Assembly: GCA_011526095.1 (NCBI GenBank)
Contig: WYBA01000329.1
Span: 1-53,728 of the forward strand
Direction of reading: 5' to 3'
Origin: Myxococcales bacterium
Lineage (GTDB): Bacteria > Myxococcota_A > Polyangia > Haliangiales > Haliangiaceae
Length of the DNA: 53,728 bases
Notes under the pieces: model-generated
The model's input: the letters and a program-made list of their open reading frames with translations, nothing else
Told to the model about the DNA's origin: nothing
The model's database searches: none
Position numbers and translations under genes: made by a program
Shown here: positions 24,330 to 32,770 of the stretch, piece by piece
Position numbering within the stretch: position 1 is the first letter of the stretch
Layout: every line of letters begins with the position of its first letter

Positions 24330-25028
24330 ATGGCGCTCCGCGTCCTGCTCATCGACGACGACGCGCGGCTCGCCGAGCTGCTCGCCGGCTACCTCGAGCA
24401 GAACGGCGTGACGCTGGCGCACGCGCGCGACGGTCAGGCCGGGCTGCGCGCGCTCGGCGCCGGCGCGTTCGACGCGGTGCTGCTCGACGTGATGATGCCC
24501 GGGCTCGATGGCCTCGAGGTGCTGCGGCGGATCCGCGCCGGCGCGGGCGGCCGCGTCCCGGTGATCATGCTGACCGCGCGCGGCGACGAGGCCGATCGCG
24601 TCGTCGGGCTCGAGCTCGGCGCCGACGACTACGTCGCCAAGCCGTTCAGCTCGCGCGAGCTGCTGGCGCGGTTGCTCGCGGTGCTGCGCCGCGCCGCGCC
24701 GGAGGTCGAGGGCGAGCGCCTCACCGCGGCCGGCGTCGTCGTCGACGTCGCGGCGCGCCAGGCGCGCGTCGGCGGCGAGCTCGTCGACCTCACGGGGATC
24801 GAGCTCGACATCCTGGTCGCGCTGATGCGGCGCGCCGGGCGCGTCGTGCCGCGCGGCGCGCTGCTCGCCGAGGCGGGGCGCGACGACGTCGCGGTCGGCG
24901 AGCGGACGGTCGACGTCCACGTCTCGCGGCTGCGCAAGAAGCTGGGCGACGACCCGGCGGCGCCGCGCAAGATCCGCACGGTGCGCGGGATCGGCTACGT
25001 GATGCCGAAGGATCCGGGCGAGCCGTGA
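24330..25028 (+). CDS. OmpR/CpxR-family response regulator
   Basis: A 232-residue regulator. The receiver domain has acidic residues Asp10/Asp11 (LLIDDDARL), phospho-acceptor Asp53 (VLLDVMMPGLDG), Thr82 (IMLTAR) and Lys104 (VAKPFSSRELLARL). The C-terminal winged helix shows the OmpR layout: LTGIELDILVALMRRAGRVVPR and VDVHVSRLRKKLGDDP...IRTVRGIGYVM. The TGA overlaps the GTG start of the kinase gene (GTGA). Likely binds direct repeats, for which 23676-23711 is a candidate. Confidence 0.95.
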   Translation: MALRVLLIDDDARLAELLAGYLEQNGVTLAHARDGQAGLRALGAGAFDAVLLDVMMPGLDGLEVLRRIRAGAGGRVPVIMLTARGDEADRVVGLELGADDYVAKPFSSRELLARLLAVLRRAAPEVEGERLTAAGVVVDVAARQARVGGELVDLTGIELDILVALMRRAGRVVPRGALLAEAGRDDVAVGERTVDVHVSRLRKKLGDDPAAPRKIRTVRGIGYVMPKDPGEP

Positions 25029-26053
25029 GGCACGCGCATGGCCACGCGCACGGCCACCATGGCCCGCCGTGGCGGCGCGGCCGGTGGTGGCGCGTGCAGT
25101 GGCGGCTGCGCCGCCGGATCTTCGCGTGGTTCGGGCTGGCGGTCGTCGTCAGCGCGCTCGCCGGCATGGGCCTGTACCGCGCCGGCGTGCGGCCCGGGTT
25201 CGCGCTGCTCGTCATGGTGGCCCTCTTGTGGATCGCCGCGGGCGTGATCTCGTGGCGGCTGACGCTGCCGCTGGTCGAGCTCGAGCGTGTCACCCGCGCG
25301 CTCGGCGCCGGCGACCTCGACGCGCGCGCCCGCGCGCCGCGGCGCGGCCCGCGCGAGCTCAGCGCGATCGCCGAGGCGGTCAACGACATGGCCGCGCGGA
25401 TCACCCGCCAGCTCCGCGACCAGCGCGAGCTGCTCGCCGCGGTGTCGCACGAGATCCGCACGCCGCTCGGCCACCTGCGGGTGCTGCTCGACACCGCGCG
25501 CGACCAGGGCACGCCGCCGGCGCTGCTCGCCGAGCTCGAGCGCGAGGTGCTCGAGGTCGACGCGCTGGTCGACCAGCTCCTCGCCAGCTCGCGGCTCGAC
25601 TTCGGCGCGCTCGATCGGCGCGAGCTCGACGTCGCGGTCGAGGCGGCGCGCGCGCTCGAGCGGCTCGGCGTCGACGCCTCGGTGCTCGACGTCGAGTCCG
25701 ATCGCTGCGTCGCGGCCGCCGACGCGACGCTGCTGCGCTCGGCGCTCGCCAACCTGGTGCGCAACGCGGTCGAGCACGGCGGCGGCGTGACCCGGCTGGC
25801 GGTGCGGCGCGGCGACGCCGGGATCGAGGTCGACGTCGAGGACGCCGGCCCCGGGTTCCGCGCCGACGACCTGCCGCGCGTGTTCGAGCCGTTCTACCGG
25901 GGCCAGGGCGGCGGCGACAAGCCGGCGCGAGGCTCGCTCGGGCTCGGGCTGTCGCTGGTCGAGCGCGTCGCGCGCGCCCACGGCGGCGCGGTCCGCGCGG
26001 CCAACCTGCCGGGCGGCGGCGCGCGGGTCACGCTGGCGCTGCCCGCGGCGTGA
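25025..26053 (+). CDS. Sensor histidine kinase without a periplasmic domain
   Basis: A 342-residue kinase from GTG 25025. A His-rich N-terminal tail (RHAHGHAHGHHG, residues 2-13) precedes two helices (about 33-52 and 59-78) joined by only about six residues, so it lacks the usual extracytoplasmic sensor. HAMP follows (VTRALGAGDLDARARAPRRGPRELSAIAEAVNDM), then the H box AVSHEIRTPLGHL (His142), N box NLVRNAVEHG, G1 DAGPGF and G2 GSLGLGLSLV. Motifs are complete for kinase activity. The His tail is presumably cytosolic and could bind metal, matching the His-rich Spy-like protein in the same operon; this is inference. Confidence 0.94.
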   Translation: MRHAHGHAHGHHGPPWRRGRWWRVQWRLRRRIFAWFGLAVVVSALAGMGLYRAGVRPGFALLVMVALLWIAAGVISWRLTLPLVELERVTRALGAGDLDARARAPRRGPRELSAIAEAVNDMAARITRQLRDQRELLAAVSHEIRTPLGHLRVLLDTARDQGTPPALLAELEREVLEVDALVDQLLASSRLDFGALDRRELDVAVEAARALERLGVDASVLDVESDRCVAAADATLLRSALANLVRNAVEHGGGVTRLAVRRGDAGIEVDVEDAGPGFRADDLPRVFEPFYRGQGGGDKPARGSLGLGLSLVERVARAHGGAVRAANLPGGGARVTLALPAA

Positions 26054-26422
26054 TCAGCGGGCGCCGGGCTGCCACTTCGCGGCGAGCGCGCAGCCGCTCA
26101 GGCCGACCCGCCGCGCCTCGTCGAGCAGCAGCTTCGACTTGGCGTCGTCGGGCGTGCCCTGGAACGCGACCAGGAAGTCGTGGCCCTCGGTCGTCTCGAG
26201 GTTGGCGCCGAGCCACTCCGCCATCACCAGGATCGGCGACGGGTCGTGCTCGGCGCCCGAGCGTGCGATGACGTCGCACACCCGCTCGATGTCGCGGCGG
26301 TAGGGCGCGGGGACGGCCGGGCGCTCCGAGCCCGACTGACAGCCGATCGCGGCGGCGCCGCCGGCGACGACGAGCGCGAGCAGGGGCGAGAGGGCGGGCA
26401 CGCCGCGCCGGCCGGACAGCAT
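26054..26422 (-). CDS. Small lipoprotein of unknown function
   Basis: A 122-residue predicted lipoprotein from ATG 26422; the frame is open to 26551 but the start chosen gives a signal peptide ([18 protein letters not shown], Cys about 29) and avoids running into the ferredoxin promoter. The mature part is a short helical domain: [74 protein letters not shown], with one Cys pair. I do not recognise the family. The stop is adjacent to the stop of the kinase gene (convergent). Confidence 0.75.
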   Translation of the reverse strand: MLSGRRGVPALSPLLALVVAGGAAAIGCQSGSERPAVPAPYRRDIERVCDVIARSGAEHDPSPILVMAEWLGANLETTEGHDFLVAFQGTPDDAKSKLLLDEARRVGLSGCALAAKWQPGAR

Positions 26423-26507
26423 GCCGCGCAGCTTGCCCCAGAAATCCCGGGGCGGAAGCTGGAATCCGGCCCGGCGTTGTCGTACCAACGAAGACCAGGA
26501 GACATCC

Positions 26508-26915
26508 ATGGCATACGTCGTCGCTGACCCGTGCGTGAAGTGCAAGTACACCGACTGCGTCGCGGTCTGTCCGGTCGACTGCTTCTACGAGGGCAAGAAC
26601 TCGCTCGCGATCAACCCGGACGAGTGCATCGACTGCGGCGCGTGCGAGCCGGAGTGCCCGACGACGGCGATCTTCGAGGAGAGCGAGCTCCCCGCGAAGT
26701 GGTCGGTCTACGCCGAGATCAACGCGGTGGTCACCGGCGCCAAGACGCCGGACAAGGTGAACACCGGCGCGTGGCCGGCGCACCTGCAGGCCCAGGTCGG
26801 CAGCGTCGAGACGTGGCCGGGCATCACCGAGCAGAAGTCGCCGATGGCGGGCGCCGACGACGCGGCCAAGGAGGCCGACAAGATCGCCGCGCTGACGCTC
26901 GAGGGCGGCGGCTGA
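26508..26915 (+). CDS. fdxA: 7Fe/8Fe ferredoxin (FdxA type)
   Basis: A 135-residue ferredoxin. The N-terminal 60 residues carry the two cluster motifs: [21 protein letters not shown], and [12 protein letters not shown], the pattern of seven-iron ferredoxins with one [3Fe-4S] and one [4Fe-4S]. Followed by [20 protein letters not shown], as in FdxA of many proteobacteria. The C-terminal ~45 residues (Lys/Asp/Ala-rich) are a family-specific extension. A plausible RBS (AGGAG) precedes ATG 26508. Soluble cytosolic electron carrier; the partner is not encoded nearby. Confidence 0.92.
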   Translation: MAYVVADPCVKCKYTDCVAVCPVDCFYEGKNSLAINPDECIDCGACEPECPTTAIFEESELPAKWSVYAEINAVVTGAKTPDKVNTGAWPAHLQAQVGSVETWPGITEQKSPMAGADDAAKEADKIAALTLEGGG

Positions 26916-27049
26916 TCCACGTTCGCGAGGCCGAGGCCGGCGCGGTCCGGCGCGACGGTGACGGGCGTTCGCGGCGGCGGTGATCCCGGCGACTCCGTGC
27001 GAGACACGGATGTCCCCGGCGAGCGCCGCCGTCGGCGCATTTCGGGGGC

Positions 27050-27739
27050 ATGATCGGCGGCATGCACTTCGACGAGCACTACCGCGAGCAGGTGCGCCTG
27101 CGCGACGGCAGCACCGTCGTGCTGCGGCTGGTCCGCCCCGATGACAAGGCGCGGCTGCGCGCCGGGTTCGAGCGGCTGTCGCCGGACACGAGGTACCTGC
27201 GGTTCCACGGGGTCAAGACCGCGCTCACCGACGCCGAGGTGCGCTACCTGACCGAGGTCGACGGCGTCCATCACGTCGCGATCGGCGCGGCCCGGCTCGG
27301 CCCCGACGGCGAGGAGGACGGCGTCGGGATCGCGCGGTTCGTCGAGCTCGACGGCGATCGCGGCGTCGCCGAGGCAGCGATCACGGTGCTCGACGAGCTG
27401 CAGGGCAAGGGGCTCGGCGCGGCGCTGTTCGTCCGGCTGTGCGCCGCGGCCGCGGAGCGCGGGATCGAGCGGTTCCGCTGCGAGGTGCTGGGCTCGAACA
27501 CCGGGATGCAGGAGCTGCTGCGGCGGCTCGGGCTGACCACGAGCGTCCGCGTCGAGGCGGGCGTGATGACCATCGACCTGCAGCTGCCGGGCGTCGCCGC
27601 CGACCACGCGGTCGACGAGCCGCCGCGCGAGAGCGGGTTGTACGCGATGCTCAGGCTCGCGGCCCAGCGGGTGCTGCGCCTGGGCGACGCGGTCGCGCGG
27701 TTCGTCCACGCCGACGAGGGCGACACGACGCTGCCATGA
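27050..27739 (+). CDS. GNAT-family N-acetyltransferase
   Basis: A 229-residue protein (ATG 27050, or ATG 27062 four codons later). It opens with RLRDGSTVVLRLVRPDDKARLRAGFERLSPDTRYLRFHGVK, the start seen in stand-alone GNATs related to the catalytic part of Pat-type protein lysine acetyltransferases. The acetyl-CoA loop is ELQGKGLGAALFVRL (about 119-133), followed by FRCEVLGSNTGMQELLRRLGL. C-terminal 50 residues are an extra amphipathic helix. Substrate unknown. Its last 89 bases overlap the antisense end of the MYXO-CTERM gene. Confidence 0.88.
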   Translation: MIGGMHFDEHYREQVRLRDGSTVVLRLVRPDDKARLRAGFERLSPDTRYLRFHGVKTALTDAEVRYLTEVDGVHHVAIGAARLGPDGEEDGVGIARFVELDGDRGVAEAAITVLDELQGKGLGAALFVRLCAAAAERGIERFRCEVLGSNTGMQELLRRLGLTTSVRVEAGVMTIDLQLPGVAADHAVDEPPRESGLYAMLRLAAQRVLRLGDAVARFVHADEGDTTLP

Positions 27740-29582
27740 GCGCGAGCGCGGCGAGCAGCGTGCTCGCCAGCCCGCCGCCGCGGCCCGCCGCGCACCCGCC
27801 TCCCTCGGGCGGTGGCCCCGGCCCGTCCGGGACGTCGACGTCGCACGCCTCGTCCGCGACGACGAGCCCGTCGCCGCACACCGGCGCGCACGCGCTCGGC
27901 GCGCCCTCGCACTCCCACCCGGCCTCGATCGCGCACGCGGCGCAGCCGTCGCCCGCGCCGTCGTCTCGGTCGTCGGCGTCGTCGCAGCCCTCGCCGTCGA
28001 CGACGAGGCCGTCGCCGCACACGGCGGCGCACGTCACGCCATCTCCGGCGTAGCCGGGCAGGCACGCGCACGCCCACGCGCCGTCGACGTCCGTGCACGT
28101 CGCCTCGGGCGCGCAGTCGTCGGTCATCGCGGCGCACTCGTCGACGTCGGCGCAGCCCGAGCCGCTGGCGCGGCCGTCGCCCGACCACCCGGGCGCGCAG
28201 CTACAGGCGAACGCGCCGGGCAAGTTCGTGCAGGTCGCGCGGTCGACGCAGTCGTCGATCCCGAGCGCGCACTCGTCGACGTCGGCGCAGCCGGTGCCGA
28301 ACGCGCGGCCGTCGCCGGCGAACCCGTCGGGGCAGGCGCACGTGAACCCGCCGACCGTGTTGGTGCAGGTCGCCTCGGCGACGCAGTCGGCGGAGCTCGC
28401 GGCGCACTCGTCGACGTCGACGCAGCTCGCGGGGATCGCGGCGTCGCACTGCCAGCCCGGCTCGATCGTGCACGCGGCGTCGCAGCCGTCGCCCGGCGCG
28501 TCGTTGCCGTCCTCGCACGACTCGGGCGGCTCGAGCAGGCCGTTGTCGCACCACGGCCCGATCTCGAGCTCGACGGTCACCGGGGAGATCCGCCCCTGCG
28601 CGTCGCGGACGCGGCAGATGATCGGGTAGACGCCGTCGGCGAGCCCGAGCGGGACCTCGCCGGCGCTGGCGAACTCCAGGTCGTCAGCGGCGCCGTCGCC
28701 GTGGGCGCCGTCGTCCCACAGCCGCAGCGGCGCCTCCGCGCCGAGCGCGCTCGCGTCGCAGACGACGACGAGATCGGTCGAGGACGGTCCCTCGCCCGGC
28801 GTGACGTGGGCGCGCACCTGCACCGGCACGCCGCGGCCCGCGCGCGCCGGCAGCAGCGTCACGACCGCCTGCGGCGGGTGACCCGCGACGGCCCGCAGGT
28901 TGTCGATCGCGATCCACTCGTCACCGCCCTGCGTGTTCGCGGTGATCAGCCGGAGCTGGACGACCGGCTGCCCGGCCGCGTCCTCGGGCAGGTCGACCGC
29001 GACGCGCGTGCGCTGGCCCAGCTCGTTGGGGCCGATGGTCGCGTCGGCGACGTACGCCTCGGGGACGTTGGTGAACGGCCCGGCCGTCCCCACCCGGTAC
29101 TGCAGCGCCAGCGCCTGCTCGACGTTGCCGGTGCGATCGACGTCGATCACCACGTAGCCGACGTGGACCCGGGTGACGCCCGTGGTGTCGAGGGTGACGA
29201 TCAGGTGCGGGGCATCGACCTGGGCCGAGCCCGACATCGCGATCATCGGGTCGTCGATCACCAGCTCGACGATCCCGCCGGCGGAGGTCGGCGCCGTCGC
29301 GCGGTCGGCCTCGACGATCGGGACCGAGGCCGGACCTCCCTCGGCGGAGATCTCGGACGGCGGCGTGCCGTCGTTGTTGCCGATCAGCCCGGCGCCGCTG
29401 TAGCCGACGATCCCCGGCACGGTCGACCAGTCATCGTTCGCGGCGACCGGACTGGTCGACCAGTCCTGGAAGAACGGCAGCGGCTGCGGCACGGCGTCCG
29501 CGCGCGCGTCGCGCGACGCGGTCGCCGCGAGCGCACCCACCGCACCGACCATCGCCGCCAACCTTCGTCGGGGGTACCGCAC
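27651..29582 (-). CDS. Secreted EGF/DUF4215 Cys-rich protein with MYXO-CTERM tail
   Basis: A 643-residue secreted protein (GTG 29582, or ATG 29552), with signal peptide ending DARA. Residues ~30-210 form a beta-rich N-terminal domain (FFQDWSTSPVAANDDWSTVPGIVGYSG) shared with the neighbour at 29686-32736. An Ig-like linker follows, then one DUF4215 repeat, three calcium-binding EGF repeats (DVDECxxxxxDCVxxATC...GxFxCxCxxGxxGDG) and two more DUF4215-like repeats. The end is a MYXO-CTERM signal: GGGCAAGRGGG, hydrophobic helix, then CRPRRRGR. Normally the protein stops right after the basic cluster; here about 15 further residues run antisense over the GNAT gene. Cell-surface anchoring is expected from the family. 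Confidence 0.88.
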   Translation of the reverse strand: MRYPRRRLAAMVGAVGALAATASRDARADAVPQPLPFFQDWSTSPVAANDDWSTVPGIVGYSGAGLIGNNDGTPPSEISAEGGPASVPIVEADRATAPTSAGGIVELVIDDPMIAMSGSAQVDAPHLIVTLDTTGVTRVHVGYVVIDVDRTGNVEQALALQYRVGTAGPFTNVPEAYVADATIGPNELGQRTRVAVDLPEDAAGQPVVQLRLITANTQGGDEWIAIDNLRAVAGHPPQAVVTLLPARAGRGVPVQVRAHVTPGEGPSSTDLVVVCDASALGAEAPLRLWDDGAHGDGAADDLEFASAGEVPLGLADGVYPIICRVRDAQGRISPVTVELEIGPWCDNGLLEPPESCEDGNDAPGDGCDAACTIEPGWQCDAAIPASCVDVDECAASSADCVAEATCTNTVGGFTCACPDGFAGDGRAFGTGCADVDECALGIDDCVDRATCTNLPGAFACSCAPGWSGDGRASGSGCADVDECAAMTDDCAPEATCTDVDGAWACACLPGYAGDGVTCAAVCGDGLVVDGEGCDDADDRDDGAGDGCAACAIEAGWECEGAPSACAPVCGDGLVVADEACDVDVPDGPGPPPEGGGCAAGRGGGLASTLLAALALMAASCRPRRRGRTARPRRPGAAPAGPRA

Positions 29583-29685
29583 GAGCGGAATCTAGGCCTC
29601 CGGAACGCACCCGACAAGCAAACACTTTCAGCAGGGGTAGCTGAACGTGCCCCATGACGCGCGCGCTCGCAGAAGGTGTGTTGGC

Positions 29686-32600
29686 TTACGCGCGCAGACG
29701 GCGGCGACGCCGGGCCGTCGCCACGAGCGTGGCGAGCGCGAGGCCGAGCGCGCCGGTGGGATCGCCGCCGCCGCCGGTCGAGCAGCAGCCCTGGTCGACG
29801 AGCTCGGCGTCGCACACGTCGCCGACGCCGTCGTCGTCGCTGTCGGTCTGGGCCGGGTTGGGATCGACCGGGCAGTTGTCGGCCGAGTTGCCGACGCCGT
29901 CACCGTCGCCGTCGCGCTCGCAGTCCGACGGCTCGCCGTCGTCGCACGCGTAGCCGGGCTCGACCTCGCACGTCGGGTCGCAGCCGTCCTCGGCGTCCTC
30001 GTTGCCGTCGTCGCAGTCCTCGCCGCCGTCGACGGCGCCGTCGCCGCACAGCGCCGACGGGCTGCACTCCGACGGTTCGCTCGAGTCGCAGTTGAACCCC
30101 GGCTCGACGACGCACCCGGCGTCGCAGCCGTCGCCGTCGTCGGTGCCGGCGTCGTCGCACTCCTCGGCGTCGCGGACCAGGCCGTCGCCGCAGATCCCGA
30201 CGCAGTCGCTCGGCGTGCCGGTGCAGGACCATCCGTCCTCGACCGCGCAGGTCTCGTCGCAGCCGTCGAGCGGGTCGTCGTTGCCGTCGTCACACGCCTC
30301 GCCCGCGACGATCAGCTCGTCGCCGCACACCGGGGCGCACGTCGTGCCGCTGCCGGAGAACCCGGTGTTGCACGCGCAGGTGTAGCTGCCGTCGGTGTCC
30401 GTGCAGGTCGCGTTGGCGTCGCAGTCGTCGGCGCCGGTGGCGCACTCGTCGATGTCGGCGCAGCCGGTGCCGCCGGTGCGGCCGTCGCCGGCGTAGCCGG
30501 CGGGGCAGGCGCAGGTGAAGCCGCCGTCGGTGTCGTCGCAGGTGGCGCCGGTGACGCAGTCGTCGAGGCTCGCGGCGCACTCGTCGACGTCGATGCAGCC
30601 GCTGCCGCTCGCCTCGCCGTCGCCGGTGTAGCCGGCGGGGCAGGTGCAGGTGAAGCCGCCGTCGACGTCGGCGCACGCGGCGAGCGCGACGCAGTCGTCG
30701 GTCTCGGCGGCGCACTCGTCGATGTCGGCGCAGCCGGTGCCGCTGGCGCGGCCGTCGCCGGCGAACCCGGCCGGGCAGGCGCAGGCGAAGCCGCCGTCGA
30801 GGTCGTTGCACGCGGCGCCGGCGACGCAGTCGTCGGTCTCGGCGGCGCACTCGTCGATGTCGGCGCAGCCGGTGCCACCGGCCTCGCCGTCGCCGGCGTA
30901 GCCGGCCGGGCAGGCGCAGGTGTAGTCGCCGTCGGTGTCGTTGCACGTCGCGCCGGCGACGCAGTCGTCGGTCTCGGCGGCGCACTCGTCGATGTCGGTG
31001 CAGCCGGTGCCGCCGGCCTCGCCGTCGCCGGCGTAGCCGGCGGGGCAGACGCAGGTGTAGTCGCCGTCGGTGTCGTTGCACGCGGCGAGCGCGACGCAGT
31101 CGTCGGTCTCGGCGGCGCACTCGTCGATGTCGGTGCAGCCGGTGCCGCTGGCCTCGCCGTCGCCGGCGTAGCCGGTCGGGCAGGCGCAGGTGAAGCCACC
31201 GTCGGTGTCGTTGCACGCGGCGAGCGCGACGCAGTCGTCGGCCTCGGTCGCGCACTCGTCGATGTCGGTGCACACCGACGGCGCGGTCCCGGCGCAGTCC
31301 CAGCCGCTCTCGACGACGCACACCGCGTTGCAGCCGTCGCCGTTGTCGAGGTCGTCGTCGTCGCAGCCCTCGGTGCCCTCGACGCGGCCGTCGCCGCACA
31401 CGGCGACGACCGTCAGCGCGATCGGGGCGTCCGACGCGCGCGCCTGTCCGTCGGAGACCGTGCACGTGACGAACTTGGTGCCGGCCGAGGTGGTCGCGCC
31501 GGAGGTGACCCGCGCGGCGAACGTCAGATCGCCCGCGGCGCCGTCCTCGTGCGCGCCGTCGTCGAACAGCGTCACGCCGGCGCCGCCGCCGAGCGGCGTC
31601 GTGTCGCACACGACGCCGACGCCCGTGGACGCCGGGTTCGTGCCCGGCGTGACGATCACCGACAGCAGCGTCTCGTCGCCCGCGGCGAGGTTCGACGGCG
31701 TCGCGGTGCCGATCCCGGTCGGGTCGGTCGGCGGGTCGATGATGGTGAGCTCGATCGTCGTGGCGTCGGAGCGCGCCTCGGCGTCCTCGGCGGTGCACGG
31801 GATCGACGCCGCGCCGAGCGCGGTGCCCACCGGGACCGCGGCGGTGAACGAGAAGATGTGGTCACCGGCGAACAGGTCGCCGCCGGTGCCGTCGTCGACG
31901 AGCGTCTGGTCGGCGGCGCCGCCGATCGCGGTGAGGTCGCAGGTGACGGTGAGGCCGGTCGAGTCGGGGAACGCGCCGGGGTTCACGGTGACCTCGAGCG
32001 CGGTGCTCGCGCCGCGCGCCACCGTCGACGGCGTGGCGTCGCCCTCGGCCGTGAGCGTCGTCGTCGTTATCTGGATGTCGTCGATGCCGACGAGCTCGTC
32101 GTTGCCCGCCGCGTTCGTGGTCAGGATGCGGAGCTCGACGAGCGCCTGGCCGTCGACCCCGGCGGGCAGCACCACGTCGATCGCCGTCGTCTTCGTCGCG
32201 CTGTCGGCGTCGGTCGCGTCGGCGACGAACGCAGCCGGTACGTTGAGGTAGTCACCGGTTCCCCCCACGCGGTACTGCAACGCCACGGCCTGGATCGCGT
32301 TGTCCGCGCTGGCGTCGAGATCGCGGACGTTGTACCGGACACGGACCCCGCCGATGGAGGTCGTGTTCAACGTGATCACGAGGTGCGGAGCGTCCGCCGT
32401 CCCCGAGCCTTGCATCGCGATCGTGTCCGGGACCTCGAGCACGCCGCCCGTCGAGCTCGTCACGAGCGCGTTCGCGATGACGTTGACGGGCGTGCCGCTG
32501 CCCTCGGCGAGGACCGTCTGCGGATCGACGCCGGTGGTCGCGGTCAGGTTGTCGCCGCGGTAGCCGACGATCCCCGGCACCCCCGACCAGTCATCGTTGG

Positions 32601-32736
32601 TCGTGATCAGCCCCGGGTCCGACCAGGCCTGGCTGAACGGCACGGCCTGCGGCGTGGTGTCCGCGTGGGCGACGCCCGCGACGCCGAGGACGGCGAGCGC
32701 GGACAGGGCAGTACAGGACAGTCGAACCCCGGTCAT
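29686..32736 (-). CDS. Large secreted EGF-repeat/DUF4215 protein with MYXO-CTERM tail
   Basis: A 1016-residue secreted protein from ATG 32736. Signal peptide (ALAVLGVAGVAHA), N-terminal beta domain like its neighbour (AWSDPGLITTNDDWSGVPGIVGYRGD), two Ig-like segments (~225-445), one DUF4215 repeat, then seven EGF-Ca repeats at exact 45-residue spacing from Cys489 to about 803, three more DUF4215 repeats, a thrombospondin-type-3-like calcium segment (DGDGVGNSADNCPVD...DSDDDGVGDVCD) and a MYXO-CTERM end (QGCCSTGGGG, hydrophobic helix, ARRRRRLRA). Probably a calcium-stabilised surface stalk or adhesin. It is 34 bases after the DUF4215 gene stop and 103 before the next paralogue. Confidence 0.92.
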   Translation of the reverse strand: MTGVRLSCTALSALAVLGVAGVAHADTTPQAVPFSQAWSDPGLITTNDDWSGVPGIVGYRGDNLTATTGVDPQTVLAEGSGTPVNVIANALVTSSTGGVLEVPDTIAMQGSGTADAPHLVITLNTTSIGGVRVRYNVRDLDASADNAIQAVALQYRVGGTGDYLNVPAAFVADATDADSATKTTAIDVVLPAGVDGQALVELRILTTNAAGNDELVGIDDIQITTTTLTAEGDATPSTVARGASTALEVTVNPGAFPDSTGLTVTCDLTAIGGAADQTLVDDGTGGDLFAGDHIFSFTAAVPVGTALGAASIPCTAEDAEARSDATTIELTIIDPPTDPTGIGTATPSNLAAGDETLLSVIVTPGTNPASTGVGVVCDTTPLGGGAGVTLFDDGAHEDGAAGDLTFAARVTSGATTSAGTKFVTCTVSDGQARASDAPIALTVVAVCGDGRVEGTEGCDDDDLDNGDGCNAVCVVESGWDCAGTAPSVCTDIDECATEADDCVALAACNDTDGGFTCACPTGYAGDGEASGTGCTDIDECAAETDDCVALAACNDTDGDYTCVCPAGYAGDGEAGGTGCTDIDECAAETDDCVAGATCNDTDGDYTCACPAGYAGDGEAGGTGCADIDECAAETDDCVAGAACNDLDGGFACACPAGFAGDGRASGTGCADIDECAAETDDCVALAACADVDGGFTCTCPAGYTGDGEASGSGCIDVDECAASLDDCVTGATCDDTDGGFTCACPAGYAGDGRTGGTGCADIDECATGADDCDANATCTDTDGSYTCACNTGFSGSGTTCAPVCGDELIVAGEACDDGNDDPLDGCDETCAVEDGWSCTGTPSDCVGICGDGLVRDAEECDDAGTDDGDGCDAGCVVEPGFNCDSSEPSECSPSALCGDGAVDGGEDCDDGNEDAEDGCDPTCEVEPGYACDDGEPSDCERDGDGDGVGNSADNCPVDPNPAQTDSDDDGVGDVCDAELVDQGCCSTGGGGDPTGALGLALATLVATARRRRRLRA
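30328..31272 (-). repeat. Seven tandem 135-bp coding repeats (EGF-Ca units)
   Basis: Seven in-frame units of 135 bp encode residues 489-803 of the protein above. Adjacent units share long stretches, for example the coding for CTDIDECAAETDDCVA and for CPAGYAGDGEA. The near identity at DNA level points to recent duplication or gene conversion, and predicts copy-number variation between strains. Confidence 0.9.
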
Positions 32737-32770
32737 GGCGACCGCACACTAGTGCGTCGCCGACGCGGGC

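Noticed and set aside
30328..31272. CRISPR-like regular repeats
   Set aside because: The 135-bp units have no unique spacers and are in-frame EGF domains.
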